Below are positions 24,634 through 33,099 of a stretch of 64,000 bases of DNA, in pieces. A program made the position numbers and the translations under genes. The stretch lies in the NCBI GenBank assembly GCA_902779355.1, contig CACZBF010000013.1, positions 1 through 64,000 of the forward strand, in the 5' to 3' direction. The stretch is from an uncultured Lachnospiraceae bacterium (GTDB taxonomy: Bacteria > Bacillota > Clostridia > Lachnospirales > Lachnospiraceae). The first letter of the stretch is position 1; every line of letters begins with the position of its first letter. The notes under the pieces were generated by a model. The model was given only the letters and a program-made list of their open reading frames with translations. It made no database searches and was not told where the DNA came from.

Positions 24634-26118
24634 ATGCAGTTTAATTCCTACCTTTTCATTTTATGTTTTTTACCGGCTTTTCTGATCTTGTATTTCCTGC
24701 TTTCCAAATGGTCTGTCAAAGTGGGAAATCTTTTTCTTGTGATCGCATCCTGTCTCTTTTACCTGTATGCCGGGAGAAAGATGTTTGTCGTTCTCTGTAT
24801 CGATATCGGGGTCAATCTCCTTTTCATCACGCTTATCCGGAAAACAAAAGACCGTGCAAAAAAAGTGAGCCTGTTCTTCGGCGTTTCAGCAAATGTTCTG
24901 GTGCTTCTTTATGTGAAGTATCTGAATTTTTTTATTACCACGCTGGATGATCTGACCGGTCTGACGATCTCGACACGTGACATCCTCGTTCCGCTGGGAG
25001 TCAGTTTCTTCACATTCCAGCAGATCGGGTATCTTGTGGATACATATCGGGGGAAAACCGAGCAAAATACGATCTTCGAATACATCCTGTTCGTTGTGTT
25101 TTTCCCGAAGATCGCAATGGGTCCGATCACAAAACAGGAAGTCTTGATTCCACAGTTTCGTGACCCTGAGAAGAAAAAATGCAATCCGGACTGCTTGATC
25201 CGCGGGATTAGGATGTTTACGCTCGGTCTTGCAAAGAAGGTATTATTTGCGGAGACGTTTGCGACGGCGGTCAATTATACCAAGTATTATGAGATCTCCG
25301 GTATGGCAACCAGCATGGAGATCCTGATGATCGCAGTCTTTTATGCGTTTGAGATCTACTTTGATTTCAGTGGTTATACGGATATGGCGCAGGGAGTTGC
25401 CAAGATGATCGGGATCGATCTGGCCGACAACTTCAATTCTCCATATCAGGCGCTTTCCATCCGGGACTTCTGGAAACGGTGGCATATCTCACTGACAAAG
25501 TTTTTGACGGAATATCTCTATATCCCGCTTGGTGGGAGCAAGAAAGGAAAAGCCCGGACATACCTGAACACGATGATCGTTTTCCTCATCAGCGGTCTCT
25601 GGCATGGTGCGAATTGGACCTATATCCTGTGGGGCGCGCTCCATGGCGGACTGCAGATCTTGGACCGCATCTGGGAGAATGGATGGAAGCGGATCCCAAA
25701 GGTGATCCGATGGATTCTGACGTTTCTTGCGCTTGCCGTGCTGTGGCTCTTGTTCCAGGCAGACAGTGTGAGCGCTTGGTGGACAGATCTCAAGGTCTTT
25801 TTCACTTCGGGGAACTTTAAGTTCCACGAAACGATTCCGGTGGCGTTTTTGATCCCGGAGGTAAAGGGCGCCATTTCCTTCTTTGGGTGGCTTACCGGGG
25901 CATCGGCGCTTGCAATCGCTTCCGCGCAGACTACTGCATCCCTCGTCATGATGGTGGTCTTTGTCGTCGGTTCGTTTGTGATCTGTCTGTGCGCTAAGAA
26001 CGTGACACGGCGTTCCTACCCGAAAACCATTTGGACGCTTGTCGGTTCCGCTTTGCTCCTGGTGCTCTGCATCACGGGACTTGGCAGTGAATCGATGTTT
26101 GTATACAACAATTTTTAG
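24634..26118 (+). CDS. MBOAT-family O-acyltransferase (AlgI/DltB-like)
   Basis: A 494-aa multi-pass membrane protein. The N-terminus MQFNSYLFILCFLPAFLILY is typical of AlgI-type MBOATs, which confirms the start. The MBOAT core includes YFDFSGYTDMAQGVAKMIG, RDFWKRWHISLTKFL and the conserved His region LWHGANWTYILWGALHG. These proteins pass acyl groups, usually acetyl, across the membrane to surface polysaccharides. The next gene encodes the external SGNH partner. No Shine-Dalgarno site precedes the ATG. Confidence 0.94.
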   Translation: MQFNSYLFILCFLPAFLILYFLLSKWSVKVGNLFLVIASCLFYLYAGRKMFVVLCIDIGVNLLFITLIRKTKDRAKKVSLFFGVSANVLVLLYVKYLNFFITTLDDLTGLTISTRDILVPLGVSFFTFQQIGYLVDTYRGKTEQNTIFEYILFVVFFPKIAMGPITKQEVLIPQFRDPEKKKCNPDCLIRGIRMFTLGLAKKVLFAETFATAVNYTKYYEISGMATSMEILMIAVFYAFEIYFDFSGYTDMAQGVAKMIGIDLADNFNSPYQALSIRDFWKRWHISLTKFLTEYLYIPLGGSKKGKARTYLNTMIVFLISGLWHGANWTYILWGALHGGLQILDRIWENGWKRIPKVIRWILTFLALAVLWLLFQADSVSAWWTDLKVFFTSGNFKFHETIPVAFLIPEVKGAISFFGWLTGASALAIASAQTTASLVMMVVFVVGSFVICLCAKNVTRRSYPKTIWTLVGSALLLVLCITGLGSESMFVYNNF

Positions 26119-26127
26119 AGGGCATGT

Positions 26128-27204
26128 ATGAGCAGTAAAAAATGGCTGACCGGATATCTGATCCTTCTGATCGCGCTCCTTGCGGGCGTGGTTTTGATGG
26201 TGGTTTTGATCGATCCGTTTTTCCATTATCATAAGCCGCTAGCGGGACTTTTTTACACACTGGACAATGAGCGAAGCCAGAATGACGGGATGCTGAAGCA
26301 CTTTGATTATAATGCGGTTTCTACGGGCACTTCTTTGACGGCAAATACCAAGATCAGCGAGGTGGATGATCTTTTTGATGTAGATGCCATTAAGGCGCAG
26401 TTTTCCGGCGGTTCCTATTATGAGATCAACCGGAATCTGGAGACAGCCTTTGACCATCAGGATGTCGGGACGGTCATCCGATGCCTTGATATGGCATATC
26501 TCCTGGACGATAAGGATCTTTTGCGCATTGATATGGGAGAATATCCGGATTATCTGTACGATGACGATCTTTGGAATGATACGAAATACATCTTTAACCG
26601 TGACGTTGTCTTTCAGCGGTGTCTCCCGATGCTTTTGGAGGCGGCTGCCGGCAGAGAAGGCGGGATCACGAGTTTTGATGACTACGGTTACTGGATGAAC
26701 GGAGTCACCTTCGGTGCAGATGAAGTACTGGGCGGGTATTATCCGTTTTTTGATCCGCCCCCGTCGCCCGGTCTGACGGAAGCGGAGGCAGAGAATGTCC
26801 GGGAAAATGTCCGCCAAAATCTCACTTCGATTGCAGCAGCACACCCGGAAACCACGTTTTACTACTATTTTTCACCGGTCAGCGCGGCTTGGTGGGGATT
26901 GACAAGGACCTCCGGAGATTTTTTCAGGACCACGGATGCGGAAAGGATCGCAGTGGAAGAGATCCTGCCATATGATAATATCCATCTATACTTGTTCAGT
27001 GACAAGACGGATATCACGACGGATCTTTCCAACTACAAAGATGCGCTCCATTACGGAGATTGGATCAACTCCGATATCCTGCATTGGATCAAGGAGGGGG
27101 AGGGTGAGTTGACCCCGGAGAATTATGAAGAACGACTTGCCGAGGAGCAGGAGTTTTACTTGAATTACGACTACAACCAGCTGTTTGATCAAATGGAGCA
27201 ATGA
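26128..27204 (+). CDS. Membrane-anchored SGNH-like acyltransferase partner (AlgX/DltD-like)
   Basis: A 358-aa protein with one N-terminal membrane helix (about 8-30) and an external domain. STGTSLT carries the probable catalytic Ser near residue 70 and DALHYG near the C-terminus gives the Asp-xx-His pair of SGNH hydrolase folds. Together with the MBOAT protein ten nt upstream it should form a two-part surface O-acylation machine, as in alginate or teichoic acid modification. The target polymer is unknown. GAGGG precedes the ATG. Confidence 0.82.
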   Translation: MSSKKWLTGYLILLIALLAGVVLMVVLIDPFFHYHKPLAGLFYTLDNERSQNDGMLKHFDYNAVSTGTSLTANTKISEVDDLFDVDAIKAQFSGGSYYEINRNLETAFDHQDVGTVIRCLDMAYLLDDKDLLRIDMGEYPDYLYDDDLWNDTKYIFNRDVVFQRCLPMLLEAAAGREGGITSFDDYGYWMNGVTFGADEVLGGYYPFFDPPPSPGLTEAEAENVRENVRQNLTSIAAAHPETTFYYYFSPVSAAWWGLTRTSGDFFRTTDAERIAVEEILPYDNIHLYLFSDKTDITTDLSNYKDALHYGDWINSDILHWIKEGEGELTPENYEERLAEEQEFYLNYDYNQLFDQMEQ

Positions 27205-27205
27205 T

Positions 27206-28387
27206 ATGGAAGGAAGGATCGTCTTTTTTTCGGGTATCTACGATACACTGGATCTCTATACGGAAAAGTTCCTGGAGGTATTCCAGAAAAAAGGCTTTCA
27301 GTGCCTCAACCTGAATATCTCCGATATGCCGTCCGCCGTGGCAAAGCTCGGTGGCTTCATGGAGGAAGATGCTGTGACGGCTGCCATCGGATTTAACGGC
27401 ATGGGTTTTAACCTTGAGCTCCTGGACGGCCATAATTTCTGGGAAGAAGCGGGAATCCCGGTGCTGAACATTCTGATGGATCATCCGTTCCATTTTGACA
27501 AGCATCTGAAAAAAGCACCGTCTACCGGGATCGTGCTCTGTATGGACAGGCGGCACATCAAATATATCCGCCGGTTTTATCCGCACATTGAGAATGTCGA
27601 TTTTCTGCCTCATGCGGGGATCGAATATGGCCTCCATCATCCGCTGATCGCAGACAGGGAGATTGATGTGCTCTATGCGGGTACCTTGGCGCGGTTTGTG
27701 GCGGAAGGACTGGTGCCGGATCTTTCCGGGACGACCGGATACGACGGATTAAAGCTTTCCAAAGAGGTTTTGACGGAGCTTACGACGCATCCGGAAAAGA
27801 CGACGGAAGAAGCGATCGAGGACTATTTTCTGGCAGAGGGGATTCATTATTCCGACGAAGAACTCCGGCGCCAGATCACAAGACTCCGGTTTTTGGACTC
27901 CTTTGCGGTTTCCTTTTACCGTGAACAGGCGGTCAGGAGGCTTGTGGAAAGCGGTGTGCATGTGACGGTATATGGCGCAGGATGGGATTCCTGTGAATGG
28001 GCGGGACATCCGAATTTTGATTTTCGCGGTCGTGTCAGCGCATCGGAGATCCCGGAAGTCATGGATCATTCCAGGATTGTTTTGAATACGATGACCTGGT
28101 TTAAGGCGGGTACGCATGACAGAGTCTTTAACGGGATGCTGCAGCGCGCCGGGGTAGCCACCGACGATTCGGACTATATGAAGGAACGGTTTACGTCCGG
28201 CAGGGAATTATATATGTTTTCTCTGGAAAAGATTGAAGAAATGCCTGAGAAAGTGGCTTATTATCTGGCGAACCCAAGAGAACTTCAGGAAATGGCGGAT
28301 CGAGGCAGGAATGCTGCCAGAGCGCATGATACCTGGGAAAACCGGATCAACGAAGTCATCATGAAATGGATCAAGAGGGACGTATGA
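27206..28387 (+). CDS. CgeB/YkvP-type glycosyltransferase-like protein
   Basis: A 393-aa protein with a GT-B-like layout: an N-terminal variable half (VFFSGIYDTLDLYTEKF...) and a C-terminal CgeB-type glycosyltransferase domain ending in RVFNGMLQRAGVATDDSDYMKERF and a helix (ANPRELQEMADRGRNAARAHDTW). Similar domains occur in spore-coat and flagellin or surface-glycan genes. The start at 27206 follows the previous stop by one base, with GGAG upstream; a TTG at 27185 is rejected. Context with the MBOAT/SGNH pair suggests a surface-glycan role. Confidence 0.82.
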   Translation: MEGRIVFFSGIYDTLDLYTEKFLEVFQKKGFQCLNLNISDMPSAVAKLGGFMEEDAVTAAIGFNGMGFNLELLDGHNFWEEAGIPVLNILMDHPFHFDKHLKKAPSTGIVLCMDRRHIKYIRRFYPHIENVDFLPHAGIEYGLHHPLIADREIDVLYAGTLARFVAEGLVPDLSGTTGYDGLKLSKEVLTELTTHPEKTTEEAIEDYFLAEGIHYSDEELRRQITRLRFLDSFAVSFYREQAVRRLVESGVHVTVYGAGWDSCEWAGHPNFDFRGRVSASEIPEVMDHSRIVLNTMTWFKAGTHDRVFNGMLQRAGVATDDSDYMKERFTSGRELYMFSLEKIEEMPEKVAYYLANPRELQEMADRGRNAARAHDTWENRINEVIMKWIKRDV

Positions 28388-29031
28388 AGCAGCAGTCTGA
28401 AAAAGTGAGAAGACAGGCCGTTTTAGACCGTCTGGATGAAGAATACGGAAAAGAAGCCGTTTGTTACCTGGTCTATGAAACGCCGTGGCAGCTATTGTTT
28501 GCGACGATCCTGTCCGCACAATGCACGGATGAGAGGGTCAATCTGGTCACAAAGGATCTTTACCGGAAATATGACACGTTGGAGAAGTTTGCAGGCGCAA
28601 AGCTTTCTGAGATGGAGCGGGATGTGCATTCCACCGGTTTTTACCATCATAAGGCAAAAAATCTGATCGCCTGTGCAAGGATGCTGCTGGAAACCTACAG
28701 GGGAGAGGTGCCTTCCGACATAGAGGAGCTGACAAAATTACCCGGCGTAGGCAGAAAGACCGCAAACGTGATCCGTGGTAATATTTACGGCCAACCGAGT
28801 ATTGTCGTAGATACGCATGTTAAGCGGATTTCGAATAAGTTGGGATTTACAAAGGAGACGGAGCCGGAAAAAGTCGAGCAGGCGTTGATGAAGACGCTGC
28901 CGAAGGAGCATTGGATCCGGTGGAACACCCAGATCATCACGTTGGGGCGGACGATCTGTACGGCCCGGAATCCGAAATGCACAGAATGCTTTCTCAGTGA
29001 TCTTTGCCCGGCGTTTCATCCGGCGGATTGA
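28384..29031 (+). CDS. nth: Endonuclease III
   Basis: A 215-aa DNA glycosylase/AP lyase for oxidised pyrimidines. The helix-hairpin-helix LPGVGRKTANVI holds the catalytic Lys, the Asp is in VDTHVKR, and the C-terminal iron-sulfur cluster motif is exact: C-x6-C-x2-C-x5-C. The ATG overlaps the previous stop (ATGA). Its last 38 nt overlap the 3' end of a convergent gene on the other strand. Confidence 0.97.
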   Translation: MKQQSEKVRRQAVLDRLDEEYGKEAVCYLVYETPWQLLFATILSAQCTDERVNLVTKDLYRKYDTLEKFAGAKLSEMERDVHSTGFYHHKAKNLIACARMLLETYRGEVPSDIEELTKLPGVGRKTANVIRGNIYGQPSIVVDTHVKRISNKLGFTKETEPEKVEQALMKTLPKEHWIRWNTQIITLGRTICTARNPKCTECFLSDLCPAFHPAD

Positions 29032-29617
29032 GATGCCTTTGTACAGTGGTCAGGGCATAGCCGCTCAGATTCTTTTCGGCGAGAGACAAAAGATCCGTCT
29101 TTTTTGAGTCGGTGCCGGCTTCCGTGTAATAGTCGGCGAGACGGATATAGTTTTGGGTCAGATCCGTGGGAAGCAGGATCCCTTTCTCCAGGACAGCGAT
29201 CGCCTCTTTCAAGAATCCTGCGTCATGCAGGAGCGTTCCATAGGAGAGGATGGCTTCCTCCAGTTCGGAGAAATAATCCCCATAGACCGTCAGTTCGTCC
29301 AGATTTTGCGGACCGTAGGTCAGTTTCAGATCCGTGTTGCTGATCCCGTTCAGGTTCAGCATTTGTTTTTCGGAGGCCTCTTCAATGGCCTTACGGGCGT
29401 TTTTTAATTCTTCGCTTTGATCCGATACGTCCGGGAGACAGTTGGGGTCAAACCGGAAATAATCGATTGTGGAAAGATCTGCTTTTCTTGCACTGTTTGC
29501 GGCGTTTTCTTTTTCCCAGAAAGCGTCTGTCCGCTCTTTTTGTGAACGGGTGGCACGCGCGCGTAAAACCGCGAGGACCACGATAAAGATCATGAAACCA
29601 GTCAAAAAAGGAAACAT
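28994..29617 (-). CDS. Membrane-anchored protein with helical repeats, function unknown
   Basis: A 207-aa protein with an N-terminal membrane helix (MFPFLTGFMIFIVVLAVL) followed by a charged cytoplasmic or external region of paired helices (YGTLLHDAGFLKEAIAVLEKGI..., LADYYTEAG) that looks TPR-like. The start at 29617 is favoured because AAAGGA lies five bases upstream; a longer reading begins at 29656. No family recognised. Its 5' region is antisense to the start of the small ORF at 29645 and its 3' end overlaps nth. Confidence 0.78.
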   Translation of the reverse strand: MFPFLTGFMIFIVVLAVLRARATRSQKERTDAFWEKENAANSARKADLSTIDYFRFDPNCLPDVSDQSEELKNARKAIEEASEKQMLNLNGISNTDLKLTYGPQNLDELTVYGDYFSELEEAILSYGTLLHDAGFLKEAIAVLEKGILLPTDLTQNYIRLADYYTEAGTDSKKTDLLSLAEKNLSGYALTTVQRHLNPPDETPGKDH

Positions 29618-29644
29618 AAAAATCCTTTCGAAGGAGGAGGTATT

Positions 29645-29761
29645 ATGGCGAAACAAAGATCGACCAGATATACGAAACGAAACCGGATGATCGCCACGAT
29701 CATTGCAGTGGCAGTGATCGGTACGATGGTCATCACATTGGTTCTGTCATATGTGATCTGA
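29645..29761 (+). CDS. Small single-pass membrane protein (38 aa)
   Basis: A 38-residue ORF with an ideal ribosome site (AAGGAGGAGG, four bases before ATG). The first 14 residues are strongly basic (KQRSTRYTKRNR) and are followed by one hydrophobic helix of about 22 residues (MIATIIAVAVIGTMVITLVL). The arrangement predicts a membrane anchor with its N-terminus inside. It is divergent from the TPR-like gene. No homologue recognised by eye; real translation is suggested mainly by the ribosome site. Confidence 0.65.
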   Translation: MAKQRSTRYTKRNRMIATIIAVAVIGTMVITLVLSYVI

Positions 29762-29840
29762 TCTTTATGATTATACCCCAGAGGCGCATTTTGCACAAAT
29801 CCCCCTGATTTGCCATGGTAAACTTTAAGAGTTTTGTACC

Positions 29841-29869
29841 TTGAAAAAGTCCCTGTGCGCGTATAGAAT
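29841..29869 (+). promoter_or_regulatory. Sigma-A promoter of the VanW-family gene
   Basis: TTGAAA (29841-29846), 17-bp spacer, TAGAAT (29864-29869). The leader of about 36 nt ends in GGGG before the ATG. Confidence 0.7.
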
Positions 29870-29911
29870 GGCAATGAACAGATTAGAATGAACAGAATGA
29901 CGGGGTAAGAT

Positions 29912-31597
29912 ATGAAGATAAAAACCTTTCTTTATAGTATCGCAACGGCGTTTGTTGTCGGGGTCTTCACCCTGGGGACGGTGCCGGTATATGGCGCGAA
30001 TACCGATCCAAATGCAGTGATCGCAGATCATGTGACCATCGGCGGCGTAGATGTAAGCGGTATGACCGTGCAGGAGGCACAGGATCTTCTGACGGAGAAA
30101 ACATCCGCCTTTCAAAATACCGCGTTTGTGCTGACGACAGGTGATAAATCTATGAATGTGACCGGGATGGATCTCGGACTCGCATGGGGCAATCCGCAGG
30201 TTGTGGAGGAAGCTGCCAATGTCGGTAAGTCCGGTAATCTCCTGACAAGATTCAAGGATAAAAAAGATCTCGAGAAAAACGGCAAGAGTTATGATGTCCT
30301 CTTTACGATCGACGAAACGGAGACTGCAGCGCTTCTGAATGCAAACGCGGATATGTTGGGCGAGAAGGCAATGAGTGCCGGATTGAGTAAGACGGCAGAC
30401 GGTTTTGTCATGACGGAAGGGCATCAGGGTGTGACAGTGGATGTACCGGCTTCCCTCAGTGCGATCAAGGATTTCATTGCGACGCAGTGGGACGGGACTG
30501 ATTCCACGATCACGCTTGCAACCGTGGTCACGACGCCCACCGGTACCGGCGAGGATCTTTCACGCGTGAAGGATGCGCTCGGTTCGTTTCATACGGATTT
30601 CAGCTCTTCCTCTGCTGCTCGATGCACCAATATTGAACGCGCGGCCAGTCTGATCAACGGCAGCATCATTTACCCCGGTGAGGAGTTTTCCGTTGTCGCG
30701 ACGATCGGACCGACGGATGCCGCAAACGGTTACGAGCTTGCAGGTGCCTATGAAAACGGTCAAACGGTAGAAGCTTATGGCGGCGGTGTCTGCCAGGTAT
30801 CTTCTACGTTATATAATGCAGTACTCATGTCGGAGCTGCAGGTGACGACGAGATCTCCGCACTCCATGCTTGTTTCTTATGTGGAGCCTTCCCGCGATGC
30901 GGCGATCGCCGTGGATTCCGGTAAGGATTTCAAATTTAAGAACAATACGGATGCGCCGATCTATATTGAGGGATATACCAAGGATAAACAGCTGTATTTC
31001 ACGATCTACGGAGAGGAGACCCGTCCTGCAAATCGCTCGATCTCTTATGAGAGCGAGGTAACATCGCAGTCGGATCGGACCTATTCGTTTGTACCATCCG
31101 CAGACCCGATCGGAACGATCGTGACGACGAGTTCTGCGCATATCGGAAAGAATGCGGAGCTTTGGAAAACCGTAACGGTGGACGGTGTAGAACAGAGTCG
31201 TGAAAAAGTAAATTCCAGCAGTTATCGCGGGACGCCGCAGACAGTGGTAATCGGGATCGGATCTCCGGATCCTACAGCGACTTCGGCAGTCAGCGCTGCG
31301 ATCGCAACAGGCGATGCCTATACAGTATATAGCACGGTAGCAGCCTATTCCGGAAATGCTGCCGCTGCTTCCAGAGCAAACAACGTGCTGTCCGAACGTG
31401 CGGAAACGGCGCAGATCAACGGTGCACAGGCTGCAATGGACGCGCAGGCGCAGGCGGCCGTGGATGCAGCCGCAGCCGCAGCGACACCGGAACAGGCCGC
31501 TGCTGAGCAGGCTGCCGCAGCAGAAGCTGCTGCACAGGCAGAAGCAGCAGCAGGTGCCGTGGATCAGGCAGAGGCAGATTCCATATTGGTACCATAA
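29912..31597 (+). CDS. VanW-family secreted wall protein
   Basis: A 561-aa exported protein: signal peptide (MKIKTFLYSIATAFVVGVF...VYGA), a peptidoglycan-binding-like domain around 40-200 (IGGVDVSGMTVQEAQDLL), the VanW core around 235-370 (YPGEEFSV... AYGGGVCQVSSTLYNA ... SPHSM), and a G5-like strand region. The last about 100 residues are Ala/Gln/Glu low complexity. Despite the name, the family is common in Firmicutes lacking vancomycin resistance and its role is unclear, probably in the cell wall. Five nt separate it from the next gene. Confidence 0.93.
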   Translation: MKIKTFLYSIATAFVVGVFTLGTVPVYGANTDPNAVIADHVTIGGVDVSGMTVQEAQDLLTEKTSAFQNTAFVLTTGDKSMNVTGMDLGLAWGNPQVVEEAANVGKSGNLLTRFKDKKDLEKNGKSYDVLFTIDETETAALLNANADMLGEKAMSAGLSKTADGFVMTEGHQGVTVDVPASLSAIKDFIATQWDGTDSTITLATVVTTPTGTGEDLSRVKDALGSFHTDFSSSSAARCTNIERAASLINGSIIYPGEEFSVVATIGPTDAANGYELAGAYENGQTVEAYGGGVCQVSSTLYNAVLMSELQVTTRSPHSMLVSYVEPSRDAAIAVDSGKDFKFKNNTDAPIYIEGYTKDKQLYFTIYGEETRPANRSISYESEVTSQSDRTYSFVPSADPIGTIVTTSSAHIGKNAELWKTVTVDGVEQSREKVNSSSYRGTPQTVVIGIGSPDPTATSAVSAAIATGDAYTVYSTVAAYSGNAAAASRANNVLSERAETAQINGAQAAMDAQAQAAVDAAAAAATPEQAAAEQAAAAEAAAQAEAAAGAVDQAEADSILVP

Positions 31598-31601
31598 TGA
31601 G

Positions 31602-32588
31602 ATGAAGATCGGAAAACTACCGGAGCCGGTGCTGAAACGCGCCGTGTTGAATCAGCTTCATACCAGACGGGACGAAGTCCTACTCAGCGCAGCCATCGGA
31701 GAAGACTGCGCTGCTTTGGCGTTAGAAGCAGATGAAATGCTGGTACTTTCCACGGATCCGATCACAGCATCCTCCGAAGACATCGGAAGCCTTGCGGTTC
31801 AGATCACGGTGAACGATCTCGCAAGCGCAGGTGCCGAGCCGATCGGACTCATGGTGACGCTCCTTCTTCCTCCGGATACAGAGGAAGAGGAAGTACGAGC
31901 TGTCATGAAACAGATGGAGAGTGCTTGTGCCGCCGCTCATGTGGAAGTCATGGGCGGGCATACCGAGGTGACGGATGCCGTGAATCAGATCCTCCTTTCC
32001 GTCTGCGGTGTCGGAAAGGTGAAGAAAGAGTCTCTTGTCAGGACCGGAGGCGTCCGGCCGGGTATGGACATCCTTGCCACCAAGTGGATTGGGATTGAAG
32101 GGACCGCCATCATCGCAAGAGAACGGGAAACAGAATTACGAAAGCGTTTTCCGAAGGAGCTGGTTGAAGCAGCAAAGAAGATGTCCGATCTTCTTTCCGT
32201 ACAGCGGGAGGCAGAGATCGCGGTAATGACCGGGGTCAGCGCCATGCACGATGTGACAGAAGGAGGGATCTACGGAGCCCTTTGGGAGTTTGCGGAGGCG
32301 TCCGGCGTCGGACTGACGATCGATCTGAGAAAGATCCCGATCCGACAGGAAACGATCGAGATCTGCGAACATTATGGGTTAAATCCTTATGAATTGATCA
32401 GCAGCGGCTGTATGCTGATGGCAGCGGAGCAGGGGGACGCGCTGGCAGAAGCGCTGAATGCGGATGGCATCCCTGCAGTGATCATCGGAAAAGCAACGGA
32501 TTCAAAAGACCGAACGATCGTAAAGGACGGAGAGAAGCGGTTTCTGACTCCGCCCAATACGGATGAAATCTATAAAATCACGGGATAA
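31602..32588 (+). CDS. AIR synthase-related protein (HypE/PurM-like fold)
   Basis: A 328-aa protein with the two-domain AIR-synthase fold: N-terminal IGEDCAALAL and STDPITASSEDIG (nucleotide-binding metal loops), VNDLASAGAEPIGLMVTLLLP, GGHTEVT, and C-terminal MHDVTEGGIYGALWE. Related to hydrogenase maturation HypE, but the C-terminal Cys tail of HypE is absent, so it is not HypE; a kinase-like or ATP-dependent role is possible. The start at 31602 lies four bases after the VanW stop with no good ribosome site, suggesting coupling. Confidence 0.85.
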   Translation: MKIGKLPEPVLKRAVLNQLHTRRDEVLLSAAIGEDCAALALEADEMLVLSTDPITASSEDIGSLAVQITVNDLASAGAEPIGLMVTLLLPPDTEEEEVRAVMKQMESACAAAHVEVMGGHTEVTDAVNQILLSVCGVGKVKKESLVRTGGVRPGMDILATKWIGIEGTAIIARERETELRKRFPKELVEAAKKMSDLLSVQREAEIAVMTGVSAMHDVTEGGIYGALWEFAEASGVGLTIDLRKIPIRQETIEICEHYGLNPYELISSGCMLMAAEQGDALAEALNADGIPAVIIGKATDSKDRTIVKDGEKRFLTPPNTDEIYKITG

Positions 32589-32616
32589 GAGGCACAAATC
32601 AAAGAGGATGGAGAAC

Positions 32617-33099
32617 ATGAGAGAAAAAATACTGACATTTATCGAAAAAAACAGCAGGATCGATCTGAAAGAACTGGCCGTGATGCTTGGCGTAGATGAA
32701 GAATCGGTCGTCACAACGCTTCAGGAGATGGAAGAAGAGCATGTGATCTGCGGGTATCACACGATCATCGACTGGGATAAGGTCGGGATCGAAAAGGTTT
32801 CCGCGATGATCGAGGTAAGAGTCACACCGCAGCGCGGCATGGGCTTTGATAAAGTGGCCGAGCGGATCTATAATTATCCGGAGGTCAACTCCGTGTATCT
32901 GATCTCAGGCGGTTTTGATCTGATGGTGACATTGGAGGGAAAGACACTGCGTGAGGTTTCCCAGTTCGTGTCTGAGAAGTTATCCACCTTGGATACCGTG
33001 CTTTCCACGAAGACGAACTTTATTCTGAAGAAATACAAAGATCACGGAACCGTGATCGCAGAAGGTGAAAAGGACGAAAGGCAGCTGGTACAACCATGA
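32617..33099 (+). CDS. Lrp/AsnC-family transcription regulator
   Basis: A 160-aa regulator: N-terminal winged helix-turn-helix (ILTFIEKNSRIDLKELAVMLGVDEESVV) and C-terminal RAM ligand-sensing domain (VEVRVTPQRGMGFDKVAERI...VYLISGGFDLMVTLEG). Either of two nearby ATGs (32608, 32617) could start it; GGAG four bases before 32617 favours the latter. It overlaps the aminotransferase by 4 nt (ATGA), a common Clostridial pair, so it probably senses an amino acid and controls this locus. Confidence 0.93.
   Translation: MREKILTFIEKNSRIDLKELAVMLGVDEESVVTTLQEMEEEHVICGYHTIIDWDKVGIEKVSAMIEVRVTPQRGMGFDKVAERIYNYPEVNSVYLISGGFDLMVTLEGKTLREVSQFVSEKLSTLDTVLSTKTNFILKKYKDHGTVIAEGEKDERQLVQP

Noticed and set aside
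29806-29830. Second copy of the ecfT-truA inverted-repeat element near TTTGCCATGG
   Set aside because: Only about ten bases match; the arms and inner hairpins are absent.
29912-31597. Vancomycin resistance from the VanW domain
   Set aside because: No vanH/A/X or vanR/S genes are present and VanW-type proteins are widespread in sensitive Firmicutes.
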